DNA from: Pontimonas sp.
Lineage (GTDB): Bacteria > Actinomycetota > Actinomycetes > Actinomycetales > Microbacteriaceae
Direction of reading: 5' to 3'
Assembly: GCA_017852615.1 (NCBI GenBank)
Contig: JAFMKX010000018.1
Location: 1 to 19,856, forward strand
Length of the DNA: 19,856 nt
Shown here piece after piece: positions 14,750 through 19,856 of this stretch; position 1 is the first letter of the stretch, and each line of letters starts with the position of its first letter. Under the pieces are notes generated by a model, which was not told the origin of the DNA, did no database searches, and saw only the letters and a program-made list of their open reading frames with translations. A program made the translations under genes and the position numbers.

Positions 14750-15670
14750 GTGACGTTAACCGAAGCGAAAAAAGTTACTGTGCGGAAGAAAAAAATCAAC
14801 GCCAAGGCGTTGCCTGCGAAAACTCTTGCCTGGGTCGTCATGGTCGCATTCGCCCTCTTTAGCGTGATTCCCATGACCTGGCTGGTCCTTGCGCCTTCCA
14901 AGACTCAGGTGGGCCTCCAGGAAGATCCCCCGATGTCCTTTGGAACCTTTCAGGGCTATATCGATGCCTGGAACAACCTCATGCTCTTTCAAGATGGCCG
15001 TTTGGTTACTTGGCTATGGAACTCCATTTGGTACACCTCCATCCAAGTTTTGGTGGCCTGCTTAATTGCAATCTTGGGAGGGTATGCACTCGCGGCCACT
15101 CGGATGCCCTTCCGTAAATCGATGCTCATTACCACCCTGGTCGCGATGATCGTGCCTCAGGTCGCTTTTGTGCTTCCGCTCTTTGTCGAAATTACAACTC
15201 TCGGCCTCTATGACACGGCGTGGGCGATCATTTTGCCAGGCACGTTCTTCCCCTTCGGCGTCTTCCTGTCGTATATCTACTTTTCCACCACAATTCCGCA
15301 TGACCTCTATGAGGCGGCTCGAATCGATGGTTCAGGCGATTGGGGTGTGTTTTTCCGAATCGCATTGCCCTTATCCAAAGGTCTTATCGGAATGCTGGCG
15401 TTCTTCAGTTTCCAAGTGAACTGGATCAACTTCTTTTTGCCCTACGTTGTGGTCAACTCGGGAGAGGTCCTTACCTTGCCGGTCGGCTTGGGAATCTTAT
15501 TCTCGTCGACTCCAGCGCTCAACCCTCAAGTGGGTGCAAATGTGCTGCCAATCCGTGGTCCCGAAATTGCTCTAGCGGGTCTCCTTGTTGCAATCCCGAT
15601 TTTGTTGATCTTCTTGGCTTCCTCGAGACTGCTTGTTCGAGGCGTGCTGGCGGGATCGGTGAAGAGCTAG
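14750..15670 (+). CDS. sugar ABC transporter permease (MalG/UgpE type)
   Basis: The 306-aa membrane protein begins with a basic cytoplasmic tail rich in lysine (residues 5-25), followed by about six hydrophobic segments. Its EAA loop reads DLYEAARIDGSGDWGVFF at about 185-202. These features match the second permease of CUT1 transporters. It starts with GTG one base after the stop of the first permease gene, with AAGGAGAG just upstream, so translation is likely coupled. No ATP-binding-cassette gene follows, so the transporter must rely on a shared MsmK-type ATPase encoded elsewhere. The stop is 48 bp from the convergent 644-aa gene. Confidence 0.93.
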   Translation: MTLTEAKKVTVRKKKINAKALPAKTLAWVVMVAFALFSVIPMTWLVLAPSKTQVGLQEDPPMSFGTFQGYIDAWNNLMLFQDGRLVTWLWNSIWYTSIQVLVACLIAILGGYALAATRMPFRKSMLITTLVAMIVPQVAFVLPLFVEITTLGLYDTAWAIILPGTFFPFGVFLSYIYFSTTIPHDLYEAARIDGSGDWGVFFRIALPLSKGLIGMLAFFSFQVNWINFFLPYVVVNSGEVLTLPVGLGILFSSTPALNPQVGANVLPIRGPEIALAGLLVAIPILLIFLASSRLLVRGVLAGSVKS

Positions 15671-15680
15671 ACAACTCCTT

Positions 15681-15705
15681 GTCACCTACCACCCGGTGGT
15701 GTGAC
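15681..15705. terminator. hairpin between the convergent permease and 644-aa genes
   Basis: GTCAC at 15681-15685 and GTGAC at 15701-15705 form an outer stem, and ACCACC/GGTGGT form an inner stem with a two-base bulge. The loop is only about one to three nt. It sits in the 48-bp gap where the transporter operon and the minus-strand gene meet, so it could end both transcripts. No T tract is seen on either strand, so the call is tentative. Confidence 0.45.
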
Positions 15706-15718
15706 GCGCGGGATGGGC

Positions 15719-17653
15719 CTAGCTCGCGTCCGCGCTGCGCGGTTTAATCAGGGGGCTCCAGTCTTGCCTGCGTGACCACGGCGTCTCGTAGGAGGGCTTA
15801 TTGGAGTACCTATCGAGTCGAAGTCTAAGCGTCACTGACGCTTGGGCCGGCATTTCGATCTCCAGCCAGGCAGAGGGCGCGGTGAGCGCCTCTGCCGTCT
15901 GTGACGTCTCGCTTACCTCGGTGATGGTGTGCTCTCCAAAAGCACCCGCCTGAATAACTAAGGCGTGGGTGGAATCTGTGGTGTTGGCAAGTGTGACAGT
16001 CGCCTCGTCAGGCTCCAGCCCCGACACCAACGCTGACAAGCCCTGCGGGAGGCCGGGTCGGTGACTCTCGGAGGAAAAGTATCGCAACGTGGCGTGTTGG
16101 AAACCACCATGAGAGATGTGCATGGGCGCACCCCATTGCAGTTGAACCAGTGATTCGAAGTACACCGGGCAAAATTCCTGCCACGCATGAATCGCATAGC
16201 CATCGATTTGCATGCTCAACGAATCGGGATAGTCATTTATTTGCTCCACGGTGTCCCAGACTCGAGGGTCGCCGTGTTCGGAGCGCAGTCTGGCGAGTTG
16301 TTGATCAAGGAGGCGTGAATTCGCGTGCAAAACCTCAACTGGGTAGTCAGGGAGGTTACCCGAGATGTATTCGTACCAAGGAACCGTATTGGTGTTGTAG
16401 TGCTTGACGCTGAAGGGTTTTTCAGCGATGCTCACCGTCGCCCAGTCAAATCCACCTCGGGAGCGCTCAATACGCTCACGATCTTCGGGCGCCAGGCTTT
16501 TTGTCCAGAGATGAATCGCGTGGTAGGGGGTAACTGGCCGGTAGTCCGTCCAGCCTGAATCGAAGTGCTTGTGGGGGGTGTGCCACATGCCTTCGCGCTC
16601 CTGCCCCAGGGAGAAATTGATATCCATTTGCTCCCTGGCAAGAGTGAGCCATCGGTCATCACCCGTGACTAAGTAGGCGTTACTGCAGGCGTTGACGGTT
16701 GGCTCGATGATGGTCAGGTAACCATGGGGCCAGCGCCACCCATAGTGGCCTCCCCACCATTTTCCCTCGAGATATTCGCCTACCCGCCCGGAGAGTCCTA
16801 CATTGTCGGGAAGAATACCTTCGTTTGCTGCTGCGCGGTCATGCCACCTTTGTAGATAGTCGAGAACCCAGGTCACGAACATGTCGTCACCGGTATACAT
16901 GAAGGCATGGACCATCTGCCCCGTTGCGTTTAGGTTCAGCGGCACATCTCCCCGCGTTGTGCGTTCGTTCATCAATCGCACCACCTCGTCGAAGACTGCA
17001 TCGTCTGACCAATTGCATTTCCCCAACTCAAAAGGCGATGTTTGCATATCCTCAAACGGGGCTAGGTAGTCGTCTAGGACCCCGCGATGGGTGCTTAAAT
17101 CTTCTTTAGTCACGTGCAGCCGAGGTCCACGCGAGCCACTTTGCGGCGCGCGGATGATTCCCAGGTCTTTATCGAAGTTCGGTGCCTCGGGGTCGTCACC
17201 GGTATACATGCGGGCAAATCTTTCAGCCCTCGTCCGGTCTTGTAATGACTCAGGTTTGGTCAGGCCAAGAAAATAATGGAATAGGTTTGCCTCTCCATGG
17301 TGCATCCAGTCGTAATAGCCATCAAATTCGCGGTGTATTTGCCCATACTCGGTCCACTGCCAGGTGATTCCATCCCAAATCTTTCGTGCTGATTCGTAGA
17401 TTTCCTCCTCCCCCGTCAGAGCGTAAAAAAGTGCGAGGTACTGAAAGGCTTCATAGGGATCGTCCGATCCATCCATCCCTGGCCAGGTGTCACGCCAGAT
17501 GAGGGTGCCATCGGGGCGGGTGTACCTGTCAATAAACTCTCGTGCCGCGGGCTTCAAGCGCGCTATCAGCTCCTGTTGCAGCGTTGCCCAGTCGGGGAGG
17601 CCGCTTTGGGGAGCCTTGAGTGAATAGTGCGCAATCGGGGGCATGCTGGACAC
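15719..17653 (-). CDS. unrecognised cytosolic (alpha/alpha)-toroid, glycosidase-like protein
   Basis: The 644-aa protein has no signal peptide. Residues 1 to about 520 look like a helical toroid: four copies of a TG[DE][DE] turn (80-83, 151-154, 254-257, 330-333) each end a helix such as YLALFYALTGEEEIYESA or NAYLVTGDDRWLTLA. Aromatic and acidic clusters that could line a sugar cleft include DGYYDWMHHGEANL (111-124), KWWGGHYGWRWPHG (298-311) and HKHFDSGWTDYRP (361-373). Residues about 535-615 look like a beta-sandwich (TVTLANTTDS, VTLRLRLD). I cannot place it in a named family. Glycoside hydrolases, lyases and sugar isomerases use this fold. It faces SDR 2 and ends near the permease gene. GTG 17653 has GAGG five nt upstream; ATG 17644 is the alternative. 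Releasing fucose from an imported glycoside would fit. Confidence 0.78.
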   Translation of the reverse strand: MSSMPPIAHYSLKAPQSGLPDWATLQQELIARLKPAAREFIDRYTRPDGTLIWRDTWPGMDGSDDPYEAFQYLALFYALTGEEEIYESARKIWDGITWQWTEYGQIHREFDGYYDWMHHGEANLFHYFLGLTKPESLQDRTRAERFARMYTGDDPEAPNFDKDLGIIRAPQSGSRGPRLHVTKEDLSTHRGVLDDYLAPFEDMQTSPFELGKCNWSDDAVFDEVVRLMNERTTRGDVPLNLNATGQMVHAFMYTGDDMFVTWVLDYLQRWHDRAAANEGILPDNVGLSGRVGEYLEGKWWGGHYGWRWPHGYLTIIEPTVNACSNAYLVTGDDRWLTLAREQMDINFSLGQEREGMWHTPHKHFDSGWTDYRPVTPYHAIHLWTKSLAPEDRERIERSRGGFDWATVSIAEKPFSVKHYNTNTVPWYEYISGNLPDYPVEVLHANSRLLDQQLARLRSEHGDPRVWDTVEQINDYPDSLSMQIDGYAIHAWQEFCPVYFESLVQLQWGAPMHISHGGFQHATLRYFSSESHRPGLPQGLSALVSGLEPDEATVTLANTTDSTHALVIQAGAFGEHTITEVSETSQTAEALTAPSAWLEIEMPAQASVTLRLRLDRYSNKPSYETPWSRRQDWSPLIKPRSADAS

Positions 17654-17675
17654 AGGGACCTCGCTTCGATGGTCT

Positions 17676-17692
17676 TAAAATCCTATAGCATT
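17676..17692. promoter_or_regulatory. putative operator, copy 4 of the recurrent element
   Basis: AATCCTATAG at 17679-17688 lies in the 63-bp gap between the 644-aa gene and the second SDR gene, 28 nt from one start and 29 nt from the other. The core matches the other four copies. No -35 element is evident. Its position could let a single bound protein control both divergent genes. Confidence 0.5.
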
Positions 17693-17716
17693 TATGGTAA
17701 CGATTGGGTGGGGCAC

Positions 17717-18472
17717 ATGACTGCAGCATTGGTAACGGGATCCACGTCCGGAATTGGGTTGGCCACTGCGAGAAAGCTCAACGCACTCGGGTATGACGTC
17801 ACTTTGCATGGCCGAACCCCTCGAACCAAATTAGATGAGGACCTCCAGTCTTGGTTGGATTCCTCGCCAAGCCGTGACTATGTCCAGGCGGATCTCAGCG
17901 AGGAACATGCACCGAGAACGTTGGTCGAGGCGACTCTGGCCAGATGGGACGGGCTGGATCTCTTAGTGTCGAACGCTGCGGTCACACTTCACAAAGAGTC
18001 CAGCGATACTTCCGCCAGCGAATGGGACTATCTCTATCAGGTTAATGTTCGAGCAGCGTTCCTGCTGGGTCAGGCAGCGAGAGACGCCTTAGCGGAATCG
18101 CGGGGGAGCGCGGTTTTTGTCAGCTCAACGAATGCTCTGAAGGTAAATCGCAAGAACCTTGCCTACGACTCCTCCAAAGCGGCACTCAATCATCTTGCTC
18201 GCGGCATGGCTTTGGAGTGGCGTGAATTAGGGATACGAGTCAATGTCGTGATGCCTGGGGGGACCCAAAGTCCGATGCTGAAATCCTGGTTGGTGGATTT
18301 CGCCGGTGATGAGACCGCAGCGAACAAAGTTCTTCGTGATGGCGTAAAGGAAAATACTATTGCGGCACCCGAGGACATTGTCGGCGCGATTGTCTTCTTG
18401 GGCTCACCTGAGGCGCATTGGATTTCCGGGGCAGTTGTGCCCGTCGATGGAGGTCTTTCTCTGGAGGGTTAG
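17717..18472 (+). CDS. SDR-family oxidoreductase
   Basis: This 251-aa classical short-chain dehydrogenase has TGSTSGIG at residues 7-14, SNAA at 85-88, Ser137 in VSSTNA and the catalytic YDSSK at Y150/K154. It ends ISGAVVPVDGG, the usual SDR closure. HGRTP after the first strand, with Arg33, suggests NADP preference. ATG 17717 is preceded by GGTGGGG; GTG 17708 is a weaker in-frame alternative. Its stop shares TTAG with the stop of the enolase-superfamily gene on the other strand. It diverges from the 644-aa gene. A sugar or sugar-acid dehydrogenase role, perhaps beside the second dehydratase, is likely from context, but the substrate cannot be told. Confidence 0.88.
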   Translation: MTAALVTGSTSGIGLATARKLNALGYDVTLHGRTPRTKLDEDLQSWLDSSPSRDYVQADLSEEHAPRTLVEATLARWDGLDLLVSNAAVTLHKESSDTSASEWDYLYQVNVRAAFLLGQAARDALAESRGSAVFVSSTNALKVNRKNLAYDSSKAALNHLARGMALEWRELGIRVNVVMPGGTQSPMLKSWLVDFAGDETAANKVLRDGVKENTIAAPEDIVGAIVFLGSPEAHWISGAVVPVDGGLSLEG

Positions 18473-19590
18473 AGAGTCGCCACCGTGTGATTCTCGATAA
18501 AGTCCCAGTCGTATTCGATTCCAAGACCTGGACCCGTGGGAGCCTGAACCATGCCGTCTTGGATGTTGATTGAGGTCGTCGTTCCAAAGTCAAAGTCATC
18601 GAAGGGGTACAACATTTCGAAGAACTCACAGTTGGGAATCGCGAGTGAGGCATGAAGTTGCACTTGTTCTAGGGCTTGGTAAATCGTGGTGTGAAGTTCG
18701 CATTGAACACCGAAAGATTCGGCTGTATGAGCTGTCTTCATGACTGACGTAATTCCACCCCGCCACGAAACATCGCTGCGAACGATATCTGCAATGCCTT
18801 CATGAATGTAGTGAGCCGTGGAGTAGTGGCCACCTGCGAGAACCTCGGTTCCACAAATCGGGAGGTCAAGTTTCTCCCGAAGCTTGCGTAAGCCGTGGAA
18901 GTTGACATCCAGCAGTGGTTCTTCAAGCCAGCGATAACCCAGTTTTTCTAATTCACGACCGACTACCAGAGCCTGCTCGTAGTTATAGCTGATAACGGGG
19001 TCTGCCATCAGGGTGAAGTCGTCACCCACTGCCTCGCGGACTGCTCGGTAGCACTCAATGTCAAGGTGTGGGTCGCCGGGAGGGTGGAGTTTGTAGCCCC
19101 GAATCCCTTTCGCTTTGACTTCCAAGGCCTGCGCGACATATTCATCGGGGCCCGGCAAGAACATAGAGCTCACGTAGAGGGGTACTTCGGTTTTGGCCGC
19201 ACCCAAGAGTCGGTACACGGGGGTATTGGCGGCTTTGCCGACGATATCCCAACAGGCGTTGTCGAAAGGGCCGTATGCATAAATTGGGGTGAGGTTCCAT
19301 TTGCGATCGAACATCTCAAAGTCTTTGAGGTTTTGTTGGCTGTGGAATGGATCTCGGCCTATAAAAAAGGGCTTGACTTGCCCCATAACGTGGGCAGCCG
19401 CAACAGCATCAAGTGCGCCGAAACCAAACGACGTACCTTGTGTTCCATCCGCGCTGGTCAGGGTGATCACAGTGAAATCGGGTCGGGACCCTCCTGGTAG
19501 CTGAACAGCAGAGACGGCATTGAGGGGAGAGAGCTCATCGGCACCCCGACATGCCCGAATTTCTATATCAACAATTTCATGTGGATTCAT
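18469..19590 (-). CDS. mandelate racemase/muconate lactonizing enzyme family dehydratase-like protein
   Basis: The 373-aa enolase-superfamily protein is distinct from the L-fuconate dehydratase at 2189-3484. Its barrel residues can be assigned: a KxH motif in GYKLHPPG (K167, H169) where the fuconate dehydratase has KxK, metal ligands D197 (LMADP), E224 (LEEP) and E249 (GTEVL), and an Asp-His dyad D273 (RSDVSWRGGIT) and H300 (CELHTT), with E325 (FFEML) as a possible substrate acid. These point to an acid-sugar dehydratase of the mandelate-racemase subgroup. Its start ATG 19590 lies nine nt from a perfect TCCTATAGGA palindrome that also supplies the AGGA ribosome site. Galactonate- or rhamnonate-type dehydratases are possible; I cannot name the substrate. 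Confidence 0.88.
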   Translation of the reverse strand: MNPHEIVDIEIRACRGADELSPLNAVSAVQLPGGSRPDFTVITLTSADGTQGTSFGFGALDAVAAAHVMGQVKPFFIGRDPFHSQQNLKDFEMFDRKWNLTPIYAYGPFDNACWDIVGKAANTPVYRLLGAAKTEVPLYVSSMFLPGPDEYVAQALEVKAKGIRGYKLHPPGDPHLDIECYRAVREAVGDDFTLMADPVISYNYEQALVVGRELEKLGYRWLEEPLLDVNFHGLRKLREKLDLPICGTEVLAGGHYSTAHYIHEGIADIVRSDVSWRGGITSVMKTAHTAESFGVQCELHTTIYQALEQVQLHASLAIPNCEFFEMLYPFDDFDFGTTTSINIQDGMVQAPTGPGLGIEYDWDFIENHTVATL

Positions 19591-19593
19591 GAC

Positions 19594-19610
19594 AAATATC
19601 CTATAGGAAA
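19594..19610. promoter_or_regulatory. putative operator, copy 5 of the recurrent element (perfect palindrome)
   Basis: TCCTATAGGA at 19599-19608 is a perfect 10-bp palindrome and the best copy of the element. It lies nine nt upstream of the start of the minus-strand enolase-superfamily gene and overlaps its only AGGA ribosome site. A leaderless or very short-leader transcript, or a site that blocks both transcription and translation, would explain the spacing. Confidence 0.55.
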
Positions 19611-19630
19611 AAAGTCGTCGGCATCAATCA

Positions 19631-19649
19631 AGCAGTGTGCCGCGCTGCT
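19631..19649 (-). terminator. weak hairpin after the cut monooxygenase-like gene
   Basis: AGCAGTG at 19631-19637 pairs with CGCTGCT at 19643-19649 (seven pairs, one G-T wobble) across a five-nt loop. It lies about 45 nt beyond the stop of the cut gene, on its downstream side, so it may end that transcript before the enolase-superfamily gene. No T tract follows. The stretch from 19611 to 19692 shows no other feature. Confidence 0.3.
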
Positions 19650-19692
19650 ATGGCGCTATTGCGTTGGGGAGAAACTCGAGTGACACAGGACG

Positions 19693-19856
19693 CTAGAGCA
19701 ATCCCTTATCGGCATCGCCTGCGGCAACGCCATACATTTCCCAGACCTCGACGTCACCTTCGAGCTTGCCGGCCACACCTGCTTGGATGCGCTTGACCGT
19801 ATCGAGTTCGCTGTGGAGTTGCCAGTGTTCCCTCGTGGTCCACTTTTCGATCATGG
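19693..19856 (-). CDS. antibiotic-biosynthesis-monooxygenase-like (YgiN type) protein, C-terminal fragment
   Basis: Only the last 53 codons and stop are visible; the frame is open to the right edge, so the ATG at 19854 is probably internal. The fragment begins MIEKWTTREHWQLHSEL, which matches the ExWxxxxxxxxH pattern in the fourth strand and following helix of ABM-domain proteins such as YgiN or LsrG. It ends with a short acidic tail GDADKGLL. Such small ferredoxin-like dimers include quinol monooxygenases and isomerases of signalling sugars. The family call rests on a short stretch. Its stop is about 100 bp from the start of the enolase-superfamily gene on the same strand, so the two might share a transcript. 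Confidence 0.5.
   Translation of the reverse strand, partial: MIEKWTTREHWQLHSELDTVKRIQAGVAGKLEGDVEVWEMYGVAAGDADKGLL

Noticed and set aside
19066..19500. Plus-strand open frame of 144 codons opposite the second enolase-superfamily gene
   Set aside because: Antisense to conserved barrel sequence, no ribosome site or family resemblance.
1..19856. tRNA, rRNA, CRISPR array, insertion sequence or prophage
   Set aside because: No cloverleaf, repeat array, transposase or phage-like gene could be found in the intergenic regions or the coding set.

Overview
The window looks like a piece of an actinobacterial chromosome, probably a moderate-GC member of the Micrococcales/Microbacteriaceae type. This rests on many GTG starts, actinobacterial-looking protein sequences and strong AGGAGG-like ribosome sites. 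The lineage is inference. The whole 20 kb is one tightly packed carbohydrate-catabolism island with nine transcription units and 19 complete genes. Two more genes are cut by the window edges. No RNA genes, insertion sequences or CRISPR arrays were seen, and no gap exceeds about 150 bp.

The core is a non-phosphorylating L-fucose (6-deoxy-sugar) pathway. Its parts are a mutarotase (1838-2170), an aldo/keto reductase sugar dehydrogenase (3472-4479), an amidohydrolase lactonase (7801-8658), an L-fuconate dehydratase with a complete active site (2189-3484), a 2-keto-3-deoxy-fuconate dehydrogenase-like SDR (5321-6076) and a 2,4-diketo-3-deoxy-fuconate hydrolase of the FAH family (11441-12301). The expected products are pyruvate and L-lactate. 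At the left edge, the first 32 codons of an FMN L-lactate dehydrogenase gene are visible, coupled to an HSL-type esterase, which would close the route. Uptake is by a lipoprotein binding protein and two permeases (12452-15670), with no ATPase gene nearby. A FadR/FCD-type GntR regulator (4473-5240) is the obvious local controller.

Layout, left to right: lldD and esterase (minus); rraA-like, mutarotase, fuconate dehydratase and aldo/keto reductase (plus); SDR then GntR (minus); an overlapping six-gene operon, 6201-11444 (plus); FAH hydrolase (minus); ABC transporter (plus); a 644-aa helical-toroid protein (minus); a second SDR (plus); a second enolase-superfamily dehydratase (minus); and a cut antibiotic-biosynthesis-monooxygenase-like gene (minus).

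Three things stand out. First, a short element, TCCTATAGGA or a close variant, occurs in all five divergent or upstream intergenic regions, so it touches all nine transcription units. It is the best candidate operator for the whole regulon. Second, the fuconolactonase sits inside an operon with a binding-protein homologue that has no signal peptide, a class III CoA-transferase, two MaoC proteins (one lacking the catalytic His) and a Gfo/Idh oxidoreductase. This CoA-type module has no place in the textbook pathway. Third, the 644-aa protein is a cytosolic, glycosidase-like toroid of unrecognised family, and could release the sugar from an imported glycoside.
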